Origin: Ktedonospora formicarum
Lineage (GTDB): Bacteria; Chloroflexota; Ktedonobacteria; Ktedonobacterales; Ktedonobacteraceae
Assembly (NCBI RefSeq): GCF_016587355.1
Contig: NZ_BNJF01000006.1
Location: forward strand, 62,001-126,000
Direction of reading: 5' to 3'
Length of the DNA stretch: 64,000 nt
Shown here: positions 9,768-19,629 of the stretch, piece after piece
Numbering within the stretch: the stretch's first letter is position 1
How the letters are laid out: each line of letters begins with the position of its first letter
The notes under the pieces: model-generated
Seen by the model: the letters and a program-made list of their open reading frames with translations, nothing else
Databases searched by the model: none
What the model was told of the DNA's origin: nothing
Made by a program: the position numbers and the translations under genes

Positions 9768-11720
9768 ATGTGTAATTGTGCATACATGCGTTATTCTCTC
9801 GAAATCACTACAATACAGCGAGTAAAGAGCATGCATACTTTTTGGATTAACAAAGTGAGTGGTACTTCTGCCGATACCCTCCTTGCACTTGGATGGGCAC
9901 AGCTTCTTCAGGAAGTGCTGAAGGTGCTGAGGAAGCATGATAGTCGGCTTTTCATCCGCAATTGCGGAGATTCGTTTGCGATTGAGCTTTCTGAACCACT
10001 GTATGAGGAGGAGTTCTATAGTAGCCGCTCAATTCCATTCATTGAGCCGCTTATCACTGTGAAGCAGGATGAACGCCAGGGTAAGAAGGGGCACATTCTT
10101 CAAAACGGATTTGAGTACGACAAAGAGCGTGAGAAACAGAAGCGACTGATCGCCCAGCTTCAGCAGCTTCCAGCCAGGTTGCGGACACCTGATGCTCGCT
10201 TCAGGCATGAGCCAGAGTTAGAACAAGTTCTCAGCACCGGGCCACGCAAAGAACTGGCGCACTACCAGGCCATCAATATATTCAAGGTCTCTGATACCTT
10301 CAATGATATAGCCTTGCGCTGGCAAGGTTTGACGGTTGAGCAACAATGGCTGGCTATTGGTCTTCTTTATCGACTCTTCTCACAACGAGAGAACGGTGTG
10401 AATGTCGCCATCAAAAGCTGGGAGAGACTGGCAAAGGAGCAGCATATAGGCGGAAAATCGATGGCGACCGCCGTTCAGGTTATCAATCCCACGACCGGCA
10501 AGGGGGCCAATACAACGAAGAGCAATAAGCTACACAGTGGCGGATTAGAGAGCTTCTGGCTGCTGGAGTTGCTGAAGTTCAAGGGTTTTATGCTTGGTGC
10601 CGCACCCTATATGCTCAAGGGGAGTAAGGACCGCAAAACCTATGTGATTGTGCCACAGATAGTAGCGTTGGATACGCTCACGCGCATGATGGAGCAGTTC
10701 CGTGCTATCTGCTGGTCCAGTACTGCCATCAAACAGGATATTCTCGCGGCTCTGCGTCTCACCCAGGTCCTGGTAAAACATCGCAGGGAGGCGTTTACCA
10801 GCAGACAAGGGCTTGAGGATTGGGAACCTTCGCCTATCGTCAGTATTGCGAGTGGGTTGGATGTCACTTTTTACAAGGATATGGGAAGCGCGCATGCGAT
10901 CATGAACGCTTCCACCATTAATGTGCCAACCTGGTTCCCAGATCTGACAGAGTTGCCTGCAATAGAGCAGGCAGACCTGCTTCTAGCAGAGCATCTTCGT
11001 GTCATCAGACGCATTGAGGGATATCAAGGGAAAGAGGGAAATGAAGAGCTGGAACTCCTGCGTGCCTATCGTGACTTTCTCTCTGGACATGATCTTCGCC
11101 CATTTTGGAAATTTGCCGCGCTTTATGGCGGCTACCTGTTTCGCCAGCGCGAGCGTGAGAAAGACGCGAAACGCTGGCTTCCACAACTTACAAAGGAAGG
11201 ATTGCTTCGACTTATTATGAGCCACCAAAACAACACATCCTTACGTACCATTCTGGAAACACCAGGCTTTCAGAACATCGCGTCAGCCATTCGCGAAGCT
11301 ACAGTACGAGCGCAGTGGAGACGCAGTCAGGACAAAGATACGAAGTATGAGGTTCGGTATGGGCTTGGGCAGGATCTCATGCGCAAGGCTCGTTACCGCG
11401 AAGAGTTCATGGCAGCGCTGAGCGAATTTCTCTTTCTCTATAATGCGGAGACCGCGCGCGAAGAAGAGAAGCTCGCGAAGAAATTGGCTCGCCGTTTGAC
11501 GAAGGATGATTATCGAACTCATAAGCTTCGCTACCCATCTTCATCGAATGACATGATACAACTCAGCAACTTGCTGGACACCTATCCTACAGAGTTAGTC
11601 GCATCCATGCTTATCGCCTATGGCTACTCACGTCTGGACACATTGAAGTCCGAAGATGCGCAAGCCGATGATATCAGCGACGATTTTATAAACACAGAAC
11701 TGGTGCAAGAAGAAGCCTAA
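9768..11720 (+). CDS. Cas8-like large subunit of Cascade
   Basis: The 650-aa protein sits where the large subunit (Cas8) is expected, between cas3 and cas7. It has no clear motif that I can name, and large subunits are the least conserved Cas proteins. By position it should recognise the PAM and hold the start of the R-loop. The N-terminal stretch FWINKVSGTSADTLLALG has the rhythm of Cas8a/Cst1-type starts. Starts at 9786 and 9831 are possible alternatives to 9768; none has a strong RBS, as fits coupling to cas3. The C-terminus is acidic and helical. Function is inferred from context. Confidence 0.75.
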   Translation: MCNCAYMRYSLEITTIQRVKSMHTFWINKVSGTSADTLLALGWAQLLQEVLKVLRKHDSRLFIRNCGDSFAIELSEPLYEEEFYSSRSIPFIEPLITVKQDERQGKKGHILQNGFEYDKEREKQKRLIAQLQQLPARLRTPDARFRHEPELEQVLSTGPRKELAHYQAINIFKVSDTFNDIALRWQGLTVEQQWLAIGLLYRLFSQRENGVNVAIKSWERLAKEQHIGGKSMATAVQVINPTTGKGANTTKSNKLHSGGLESFWLLELLKFKGFMLGAAPYMLKGSKDRKTYVIVPQIVALDTLTRMMEQFRAICWSSTAIKQDILAALRLTQVLVKHRREAFTSRQGLEDWEPSPIVSIASGLDVTFYKDMGSAHAIMNASTINVPTWFPDLTELPAIEQADLLLAEHLRVIRRIEGYQGKEGNEELELLRAYRDFLSGHDLRPFWKFAALYGGYLFRQREREKDAKRWLPQLTKEGLLRLIMSHQNNTSLRTILETPGFQNIASAIREATVRAQWRRSQDKDTKYEVRYGLGQDLMRKARYREEFMAALSEFLFLYNAETAREEEKLAKKLARRLTKDDYRTHKLRYPSSSNDMIQLSNLLDTYPTELVASMLIAYGYSRLDTLKSEDAQADDISDDFINTELVQEEA

Positions 11721-11737
11721 AGAAGGAGTGAAGAACA

Positions 11738-12751
11738 ATGTCCACGACAAGCAATTCCCTGGTTTCGCTTTCTATCGCTGCACGCATGACCCTCAATGTC
11801 CATAGCCTCAATAATGAAGGTGGTGAGGGGAATCAGATTCAGACTCGCATGATCGATATTGTTGGCGAAGATAACGTGCTGCATAACGTCAATGCCATCT
11901 CTGGCGATATGCTCAAACACGTTCTGATGGAGCACTACTATCGCCGTGCTAAGGAGGAGCATATCAGCTTGTGTACCAGTTGTCAGCGTTTCAATGTCAA
12001 CCGCATCAACGCCGATGATACATTTCTCAAAAAGACGAAGGGCATCAAAGATGCAGACTTCATTGACCAATTACTTCAGCACTGTGCAATGGATGATATT
12101 GGTGGCATCCTGGTGACAGAGGAGAAACGCTCGGTCCCGCGCAAATCTATCTGTGAGTTTGGCTGGGTAGTGGCGCTTCCCGAACTTTCACGTACGGAGA
12201 GTTACTTTCACGTCAAATACGCCTCCGAGCGAGGCGAAAATAAGCGCAAAGAAGATGCCAACGATCAGGAGAAAACGGGCGCCAATAGGGGGCAAAACAT
12301 CTTCCATCGCCCGGCATCTAGCGGTGTATACGCCTTTGTCTGTCACCTGGAACTTGGGCGTATCGGCTATAACGACATCACTCAGAGCTATGCCATCAGT
12401 GAAGAGGAGCGTCAGAAGCGTGCGGCATTACTGCTAGAGGGCGTGATGTATTCCTTCCTCGAACTCAATGGTGCGATGCGCTCGACCCAGTTGCCGCACC
12501 TTGTCGCGCTTGAGGGGTTTATCTCTACCAGCGACAGCGCTATACCCGCGCCACTTCTCAGCCCACTTATGGGAGGGAGTGATCGGGAGCACCGTTTCGC
12601 CTATCGCAAGCAGGCTCAGGAGATTGCGACGGCGCTTAACGGGCAAGGTCCTGAACATGTTCGTCTCCATTCGTTCGATACCCTCAGCGAGTTCGCGCAA
12701 CGCATGCGCTCCTTGATTGATACCAGCACACCGCAAGCCCTGACATTCTAG
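11738..12751 (+). CDS. cas7: Cas7 backbone subunit (DevR/Csa2-like RAMP)
   Basis: Cas7 polymerises along the crRNA spacer as the Cascade backbone. The 337-aa protein has the DevR/Csa2 hallmark opening (SLSIAARMTLNVHSLNNEGG) followed by VNAISGDMLKH, where the family binds crRNA. Start ATG 11738 has GAAGGAG 8 nt upstream. Four cysteines could bind zinc. The family places the system nearest to subtypes I-A/I-B, but the reversed Cas3 and the Cas8 leave the subtype open. Confidence 0.9.
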   Translation: MSTTSNSLVSLSIAARMTLNVHSLNNEGGEGNQIQTRMIDIVGEDNVLHNVNAISGDMLKHVLMEHYYRRAKEEHISLCTSCQRFNVNRINADDTFLKKTKGIKDADFIDQLLQHCAMDDIGGILVTEEKRSVPRKSICEFGWVVALPELSRTESYFHVKYASERGENKRKEDANDQEKTGANRGQNIFHRPASSGVYAFVCHLELGRIGYNDITQSYAISEEERQKRAALLLEGVMYSFLELNGAMRSTQLPHLVALEGFISTSDSAIPAPLLSPLMGGSDREHRFAYRKQAQEIATALNGQGPEHVRLHSFDTLSEFAQRMRSLIDTSTPQALTF

Positions 12752-12770
12752 CAACACAGGAAGGCTATCT

Positions 12771-13505
12771 ATGTGGACCGTCGCACACTACCTCCCCGTC
12801 TCTTTTTTCTCACTTCGACCAGCGAATGCGACCTCTTCGGGTGGCAAGACACTATTGATACCAACGCCATTCGCGATCAAAATGGCGCTGTTGAGTGCTG
12901 CTATTCGCGTGCGTGGACTCCAGGAAGGGGAACGGCTGTTCCCTTTCCTACGAGATCTGGAAATTTACCTTGAGCCACCTGAAGAGATGATTGTTGTGAA
13001 GAGCTTTAGTAAGATCCGACGAGAACTCAAGGACAAGAGCAATGCCGAGAAAGCCCTGAAGGCGCGGGAGAAGAAGGAATATCCTATGCAACCTACCATC
13101 GCCTACCGGGAATACGTCAATTATAAAGGTAGCTTGCGCTTTGCTTGCCAGTATCCAGATGAAGCACCTCTGACGCGGGTACTGCCTGAGCTAGCCACAT
13201 ATGTCAATTACATTGGGAAGCGGGGGGGCTTTCTCCAACTTCTCGCTGTGCCAGAGAATAGCTCAGAGCTTCCTCAGGGAAAGTTTCTCCATCTTACTGC
13301 GGATGGTTTGCAAGCCTTTGAGGTCAATGGTACGCTCCAGATGCTGGATGATTGTGGCCCCAGCCTGACATTTAAGCAAGCCGACACGTACAATGAGGCG
13401 AAGATCGTTCTCCATAAAGATCGTGTACTCCGTCATGTTGTGCTACCATACCAGCAAATACGCTCATCGCGTAGTTATAGCTGGTATCAACGTCTACCCG
13501 TATAG
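12771..13505 (+). CDS. cas5: Cas5 subunit (5'-handle binder)
   Basis: Cas5 caps the 5' handle of the crRNA. The 244-aa protein follows cas7 by 19 bp and begins with a RAMP-type first strand (MWTVAHYLPVSFFSLRP) followed by LLIPTPFAIKMALLSAAIR, the helix that follows in Cas5 proteins. A lysine-rich loop follows at about residues 80-105. AGGAAGG lies upstream of the ATG. Assignment rests on order, size and the RAMP pattern; the catalytic Cas5d variant is not expected because Cas6 is present. Confidence 0.85.
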   Translation: MWTVAHYLPVSFFSLRPANATSSGGKTLLIPTPFAIKMALLSAAIRVRGLQEGERLFPFLRDLEIYLEPPEEMIVVKSFSKIRRELKDKSNAEKALKAREKKEYPMQPTIAYREYVNYKGSLRFACQYPDEAPLTRVLPELATYVNYIGKRGGFLQLLAVPENSSELPQGKFLHLTADGLQAFEVNGTLQMLDDCGPSLTFKQADTYNEAKIVLHKDRVLRHVVLPYQQIRSSRSYSWYQRLPV

Positions 13506-13528
13506 AAAATTATTCAAGGAGGAATAGG

Positions 13529-14518
13529 ATGCAGACCCTTTTACGATCCGCCGCCTTAACGACGACGCACCTCCGCTTTCGAGTTCGCGCCCACACACTA
13601 TTAGAACTGGATACACATAGTGGCGCTTCACTACGGGGGAGTTTCTTTTATGCTATCATGGACCAGTTTTGCACGAATAAAAGCGCACCCTCATGTAGCG
13701 TATGCGTGCTCAATGCGACCTGCCCAGTCAGCGCCATTGCTGCCCCTATGCGGGAAGATAATTCCTGGGGCCACGATATCCCACGCCCATATGTCATCAC
13801 TCCACCCCTGGAGGGAGCCAGGCGCTACCAACCAGGTGACGGCTTCTCTTTTGAGATGACACTGCTAGGAGGTATTGTCAAACTGCTTCCCTATATTATG
13901 CTCTCTATCCAGCAATTCGAACGTGAGGGCCTGGGGCTTCGGTTGGATGAGCATCGGGGTCAACGTGGACAGATACGTGTCGAGCGTGTTGAAGCCTTTC
14001 ACCCTTTCACAAACGAGCAGCAAACCATCTATGAAGCGGGCAATATGCGAGTTCAGGCCCCAGTGATTACGATCCAGCCGGAAGATTATAAGCGGCGTGC
14101 CGAGCAATTGAACCGGCGGCGTATGACGCTGCGGTTTGTTACACCATTGCGCCTCATCGACCAGGATCATCTGGTCCAGCAGGCCCGCTTTCGCCCGCTC
14201 ATTCGCCGTCTGCTCGAACGCTATCAGGCCCTTGAACAACATTACGGCAACGCCGAAATTGCGTTTAGTAAGGAAGAGCGCGACGCCATTGCACACCTAG
14301 CTGATGGCGTTCGCTGTGTCGCTGACAACACGTGTTGGCAAGAGTTGCGCAGCTACTCCAATCGCCAGAAGCGTACGACTCCCACCAGTGGATTGATGGG
14401 CGAAGCTACCTTCGAAGGCGACCTGGAACCTTTCCTCGAACTACTCGCCCTTGGCGAACTCATCCACGTTGGTAAGAATGTCGTCAAAGGCAATGGCTGG
14501 TACCAGATCCAGTCCTAA
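13529..14518 (+). CDS. cas6: CRISPR RNA endonuclease Cas6
   Basis: Cas6 cuts pre-crRNA at the base of the repeat hairpin, leaving a repeat-derived 5' handle. The 329-aa protein has the RAMP feature GASLRGSFFYAI near residues 33-44 and the glycine-rich C-terminal loop HVGKNVVKGNGWYQI. A CSVCVLNATCP cluster plus an earlier Cys may hold zinc, as in other long Cas6 proteins of Chloroflexota and archaea (from memory). AGGAGG lies 7 nt before the ATG at 13529. It is last in the operon, followed by a hairpin and array 3. Confidence 0.92.
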   Translation: MQTLLRSAALTTTHLRFRVRAHTLLELDTHSGASLRGSFFYAIMDQFCTNKSAPSCSVCVLNATCPVSAIAAPMREDNSWGHDIPRPYVITPPLEGARRYQPGDGFSFEMTLLGGIVKLLPYIMLSIQQFEREGLGLRLDEHRGQRGQIRVERVEAFHPFTNEQQTIYEAGNMRVQAPVITIQPEDYKRRAEQLNRRRMTLRFVTPLRLIDQDHLVQQARFRPLIRRLLERYQALEQHYGNAEIAFSKEERDAIAHLADGVRCVADNTCWQELRSYSNRQKRTTPTSGLMGEATFEGDLEPFLELLALGELIHVGKNVVKGNGWYQIQS

Positions 14519-14539
14519 CTCTACAACTGCATATGCCAC

Positions 14540-14583
14540 AATAGCCAGGAAAGAAAAGTTGATGCCCTGCTTTCCTGGCTATT
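14540..14583. terminator. Hairpin between cas6 and CRISPR array 3
   Basis: The perfect 14-bp arms AATAGCCAGGAAAG (14540-14553) and CTTTCCTGGCTATT (14570-14583) enclose a 16-nt loop. It separates the convergent cas operon and array 3 transcripts. Both flanks are only mildly T-rich. Confidence 0.6.
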
Positions 14584-14603
14584 CTGCTTGAAACCAAACC
14601 ATA

Positions 14604-16120
14604 TTTAATACATCCTCATGTGGCTTGAATGCCCTGCTACCTACTTAGAGCTTAGTATGCACATAGCCCAGGTATGGAACCTTGCAGGATCCTCAGGCGG
14701 ATCGAAAGCCCTGCTACAAGGTCCATCAACTGCCTGGCAAAATCAAACTACAAGACTTGCAGGATCCTCTAGCGGATCGAAAGCCCTGCTACACAAAGCG
14801 GTATAAATCGGGGTGTTCTGTCTTCACAACCTTGCAGGATCCTGAATCGGATCGAAGCCCCTGCTACTCCCGTTATTGATTACGATGAAATGGAGCATGA
14901 TAACTTGCAGGATCCTAAAACGGATCGAAGCCCCTGCCACCCACATGACGTAGCCTCATACAACGCTAGTGTGAGGTCTTGCAGGATCCTAAAACGGATC
15001 GAAGCCACTGCTGCTTCGCGGCGGTAGGCGCGGTAAAGTTCGCCCAGTCTCTTGCAGGATCCTCATTCAGATCGAAGCCCCTGCTACCCATCGCAAGGGC
15101 GGGCGAAAAGGACAGATCGCCCGAACTTGCAGGATCCTGAATCGGATCGAAGCCCCCGCTACCAGTTTCCAGGCTACGTAAACCTCTCTACGTCTCAGTT
15201 TTGCAGGATCCTCATTTGGATCGAAGGCCCTGCTTCAAATAGCAATGCGTTGCCTGTGGAACTGTATATGCAACTTACAGTATCCTTTAGCGGATCGAAG
15301 GCCCTGCTACTCTCTGAAGGAAGCACAAAAAGAACTGGAATTATGCAACTTACAGGATCCTCTAGCGGATCGAAGCCACTGCTACGGGATTGGTGCACTC
15401 TCAAGTGTCAGTGCGTGTTTTGCTTACAGGATCCTCTAGCGGATCGAAGCCACTGCTACAGCCATCTCTTACAGCCAGACAAGCGAGTGAAGAGCACTTA
15501 CAGGACCCTCTCGCGGATCGAAGGCCCTGCTACTTTGCGCCCGCGTTCTTTTGCGCTATGGTTGTGTTGTCCTTACAGGATCCTCTCCCGGATCGAAGGC
15601 CCTGCTACTTTACTCTTCGACTGTGACGTGGTTCCGGTTCGTTTCTTACAGGATCCTCTCCCGGATCGAAGGCACTGCTACGAGATCAATACGAGATTCT
15701 GGTCGACCACAATGAATCTTACAGGATCCTCTAGCGGATCGAAGCCACTGCTACTTTCCTGTTCTTTTGCGTTAAGGGTTTGCATAGCAACTTACAGGAT
15801 CCTCTAGCGGATCGAAGCCACTGCTACCCTCTGCCTGGATGATCGCTTCTGTCTCCGTCGCGCTTATAGGATCCTCTAGCGGATCGAAGGCACTGCTACG
15901 ATACAAGTGGATCTGTCCCGGCGCGATCTCATGCGACTTACAGGATCCTCTAGCGGATCGAAGGCACTGCTACTCGATATATGGACATTAGCACAGCAAG
16001 TGGCTGAACTTACAGGATCCTCTAGCGGATCGAAGGCACTGCTACCATTAGGTTTTGCCCGGTATTGGGCTGGCCCTGATAAACTTACAGGATCCTCTCG
16101 CGGATCGAAGGCACTGCTAC
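14604..16120 (-). CRISPR. CRISPR array 3: 20 repeats plus one degenerate end repeat
   Basis: Repeats start at 14604 (very degenerate), 14681, 14756, 14831, 14904, 14978, 15051, 15126, 15200, 15274, 15349, 15423, 15497, 15572, 15645, 15718, 15791, 15863, 15937, 16009 and 16084. The leader-side repeat in crRNA sense is GTAGCAG-TGCCT-TCGATCC-GCTAGA-GGATCCTGTAAG. Going left the repeats change in steps: the loop becomes GATTCA and then GTTTTA, and the end changes from CTGTAAG to CTGCAAG. This array therefore records several repeat generations. It is read leftward. Confidence 0.98.
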
Positions 16121-16320
16121 CGAATAGCTGTGGGTCAGTATAGGTGGTGTGTTTTTCTATTCTGGTTAGTTTAGGCCGTTTCTTGAGCCTCTCAGCGCGT
16201 CAATGTTGATGAATGTTTCTCCTCTAGTATAGCATAAACTGTGCTGTTCCGAAAATCGTTTTTTTGCGCCAAAAGCCAGGGGATTTTCGAACGGAAATTG
16301 CGGATTATAGAGCTTAAGGG
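16121..16320 (-). promoter_or_regulatory. Leader of CRISPR array 3
   Basis: On the minus strand TATACT (16226-16231) is followed upstream by the palindrome CGAAAATC (16250-16257)/GATTTTCG (16282-16289). The GGTGGTGTG block near the first repeat is shared with array 2. Homology to other leaders is lost near 16320, where the ISKra4 element begins. Confidence 0.77.
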
Positions 16321-17861
16321 ACTATACGTGCGCCGATCTGGGCTTATCAGGTTGCACCCAAAACTCGGGGCTAGAAAGAGAGAGATTTCGAGCTGTGATA
16401 GGATGCGCACAAAGCTGAAAACAAGCACAGAAAGGAATCTCTCATGCAGGTAACAGTATCGCTCACGCTTGAGGTGAATGCAAATGCCAGCTTGACCCAG
16501 ATGGAAGAACAGGTGCAACAGGCAGGTCAACGCTGGACGCGTTCCACGCTCAAAGACGTCGTGGGAGTGTGGGAACACGCTCATCGAGGATGCCCTCGCT
16601 GTGGCAGCACACAGGTGCGCACCGAAGGTACCACAGGCCGAAACATCCAGACCCTCTTCGGACCAGTGTACCTGGCTCGACGTCGCTTTCGTTGCCAGCG
16701 ATGCCACCAGCGCTGGTGTCCTTGCAAGCGCTTGCTCTCGACGTTGCACCAGGCTCGGGTCACCCAGCCATTGCGCGAAGCGGCGATCATGGTGGGTGCC
16801 TCCTGGCCCTATCGGCAAGCCGCCGGGTGCCTCAAACGGCTCACTGGAGCCCAGATCAGCGCCGAAGAGATTCGTTTGCTGACCAATGAACAGGGCAAGA
16901 TCGTGGCCCATCACCAGGCCCAGCAGGCCGAGTCCGCGACCTTGCTCCCCTCCACCCCGCCCGCGCAGCCACAAGAGGAGCAGCAACGTTGTGTGATTGG
17001 GCTGGATGGAGGATGGATCTGCAATCGGGACAAACGAGGAGGGATGGAAGGCAAAGTGGGGGTCATCGCCAGCGGCAAGAATGGGGCGCCGTGCCACCAC
17101 AGCCCAACTCAGCCATGACCTGGGTGCAGGTGAATCGCTACATGCAGACCCATCGCCATCCTCCCCGCCAGCGCAGCCGCTGGAGCAGGCGTCGCTATGT
17201 GGCGACCTTTGCTCCATCTCGTGCACTGGGTCAACAAGCAGCCCAAGCGGTGCACGAGCTGGGATTGCAACAGCACCCTCAGGTCGTGGTGGCTGATGGA
17301 GCCCATTGGATCAAAAAGGAAGCCAGCACGCATTTTCCTCATGCGGAATGTATCTTGGATTGGCCGCACCTGTGGCGAACAGTGCGCAAAGCGGCCAATG
17401 CGGTAGGGGCGCTCACCAAGCATCCTCAAGAGGAGCAGGCACGCCTGGTGAGCCAGTTGAGCACTTGGTTATGGAAAGGAGAGGTTGAGAAGGCTCAAGC
17501 TCAACTCAAGCAGCGGCGACGGGAACTCGCCGATCAACCTTCTCAGCGCCTCGCAGCCCTCAGGCAAGCCATCATCTATCTGGACAAACAGCGCGACTGG
17601 ATCGGGTCCTATGAGCACTGGAAGCAAAAGGGCTACCCAGTGGGCAGCGGGATCATCGAGCGGGCGGTCTCCCTGGTGATCAATCGACGCATGAAACGGC
17701 GCGGAATGCGCTGGTTGCGCGCTCATGCGACGGCGGTGGTCGCCTTGCGAGTCGACATGCTCAATCACGATTGGCAGCTTCCTGTTCCTGCTCGTGGCTT
17801 TCCGTGATCTTCCCTCCTTCTCATGGTTCAGCTTAGCCCTGGGTTTTGGGTAGAGCCTCTT
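16320..17861 (+). mobile_element. ISKra4-family insertion sequence between two divergent CRISPR leaders
   Basis: Imperfect inverted ends are visible: ACCCAAAACTCGGGGCTAG (16356-16374) matches the reverse complement of 17832-17851 (ACCCAAAACCCAGGGCTAAG) with three differences. Further out, CTTAAGGG on the left and CTTAAGAG (reverse complement) on the right also match, so the exact ends are uncertain. The element holds one transposase gene in two frames. It lies between the outward-facing leaders of arrays 3 and 4. Confidence 0.75.
16444..17807 (+). pseudogene. ISKra4-family DDE transposase in two frames
   Basis: Frame one (16444 to 17118) carries the zinc-finger-like CPRCGS...CQRCHQRWCP and the first catalytic Asp in VIGLDGGWI. 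The second frame, -1 relative, continues from about 17080-17110 to 17807 with VVADGAHWIK (second Asp) and SGIIERAVSLVINRRMK (Glu). Together the domain order matches a full transposase of about 450 aa. The break is either one lost base or a programmed -1 frameshift, which some IS families use; I see no classical slippery heptamer. The reverse-strand ORF over 16192-17226 is a shadow. Confidence 0.85.
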
Positions 17862-18088
17862 AAGGCATACAAATTTCCTGAATTTCGAGAATAAAGATAC
17901 AATTCATTATAAAAGTTATCCGAAAATCCCCCTGCTTTTTGGGCAGAAAACGATTTTCGAAAACGCATCAGCTATGGTATACTCACAGAGGTATATCAGA
18001 TAAAATTGAGGCTCTGAGATACTCAGCAAAGGGCTCAAAACGACCAAAACGCAAAAACATACCACCCCTTCACATTTCTCAACCTGCG
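17862..18088 (+). promoter_or_regulatory. Leader of CRISPR array 4
   Basis: The palindrome CGAAAATC (17921-17928)/GATTTTCG (17952-17959) has its right arm at the -35 position (TTTCGA, 17-nt spacer) of a TGGTATACT promoter with TATACT at 17978-17983. The CAAAACGCAAAAACATACC block follows before the first repeat. The upstream third CGAAAATC seen beside arrays 6 and 7 is missing, as expected if the IS displaced it. Confidence 0.82.
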
Positions 18089-19587
18089 GTAGCAGGTCAG
18101 TCGATCCGATAAAGGATCCTGCAAGATTGAACCTCATCCACCCGCAAGACGCGAGGGGCATTGTAGCAGGTCAGTCGATCCGATAAAGGATCCTGCAAGA
18201 CGTTGATTGGGTCAATGGTGGTAGGCTGCTTGAGCATGTAGCAGGTCAGTCGATCCGATAAAGGATCCTGCAAGGACGTTTTAATACATTGGCTTCTGCC
18301 TGCTGGTCCTGGTAGCAGGTCAGTCGATCCGATAAAGGATCCTGCAAGAGGTTGGTGAAAAATCAAGGGCCATACACCAGTAATCGTAGCAGGTCAGTCG
18401 ATCCGATAAAGGATCCTGCAAGTCTCATTGCCGCATGCGCATTGATCCATGTTATTTGGTAGCATGTCAGTCGATCCGCTTAAGGATCCTGCAAGATTGT
18501 TGATGCATGACACGCCAATTCTCTGGGCGTAGCATGTCAGTCGATCCGCTTAAGGATCCTGTAAGTAAACTTGCCTCTAGGGAATACATGGTCTCTTCTA
18601 TTTTGTAGGAACTTGGTCAATCCGTGCGAGGATTCTGCAAGTGATAGATGAGCTGGAGTAAATCCTTTGCCTATGATTGTAGGAGCTAGGTCGATCTGCT
18701 TAAGGATCCTGCAAGACTCTTTGAAAATTGCTATGTGGATGTGCTACGAGGGGGATCAGAGGAGTCGATCTGCTCGAGGATCCTGAAAGCATATATGCAC
18801 TACGGTAACAGCTTTCGTGCGTGGGGTGTAGCAACTCGGTCGATTCTTTAGAGGATCCTGCAAGCCGCTGCCACGGAATGGCGAACTTGAGTAGCAGAGG
18901 AGTCGATCCTCTCGAGGATCCTGCAAGGACGAGAGGATGGAAAAGAAGATGAGCCACTGTGTATGTAGGAGTTGGGGCGATCCGTGCGAGGATCCTGCAA
19001 GTGGTCGGGAGAGCTTTTACGCGTCGACCTCGGCGAAGTAGCATGTCAGTCGATCCGTTAGAGGATCCTGTAAGAAGATAGGGTTCGCGCTTACTGCATC
19101 GTGAATACGGATGTAGCAGAGAAGTCGATCTGGTAGAGAATTCTGCAATGCATATTGATATATTTCAATGTGTGAGGGTCAGGATAGCAGAGTATTCGAT
19201 CCGGTAGAGGATCCTGCAAGTCGCTATATGTGAGGGTCTTGAGTACCTTATCCAGGTAGCAGTGATGTCGATCCGGTAGAGGATCCTGCAAGTCTGGCAG
19301 AGGCAAATCAAATTCGCGTGAGAGAGAGGTATCAGAGGAATCGATCCGTCGTAGGATCCTGCAAGAGCGGTGAGGATCATTTATCTATGGTTATGGATAT
19401 AGTAGCAGAGTATTCGATCCGGTAGAGGATCCTGCAAGCCCCGTTCCGCAATACGCCAGCGTGCGCTACAATCAGGTAGCAGAAGAGTCGATCCGGTAGA
19501 GGATCCTGCAAGATTTTCGCATGTGCAATTAGCGTCAGCAGACAATGCATGTAGCAGAGGAGTCGATCTGAGGGAGGATCCTGCAAG
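18089..19587 (+). CRISPR. CRISPR array 4: 21 repeats, strongly decayed away from the leader
   Basis: Repeats start at 18089, 18163, 18238, 18312, 18386, 18459, 18529, 18605, 18679, 18753, 18828, 18891, 18965, 19038, 19113, 19184, 19256, 19329, 19402, 19476 and 19551. The first five are identical: GTAGCAG-GTCAG-TCGATCC-GATAAA-GGATCCTGCAAG. From 18605 on almost every repeat differs, with loops such as GTGCGA, GCTCGA and GGTAGA. One spacer (18865-18890) is only 26 bp. A last remnant may begin at 19625. The array is read rightward. Confidence 0.97.
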
Positions 19588-19629
19588 TTGTCCGCCTGAT
19601 CTGTGAAGGGGACTGCATAGTAATGTAGG

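Noticed and set aside
16192..17226. 344-codon reverse ORF over the ISKra4 element
   Set aside because: It is the antisense shadow of the transposase and runs into the array 3 leader.
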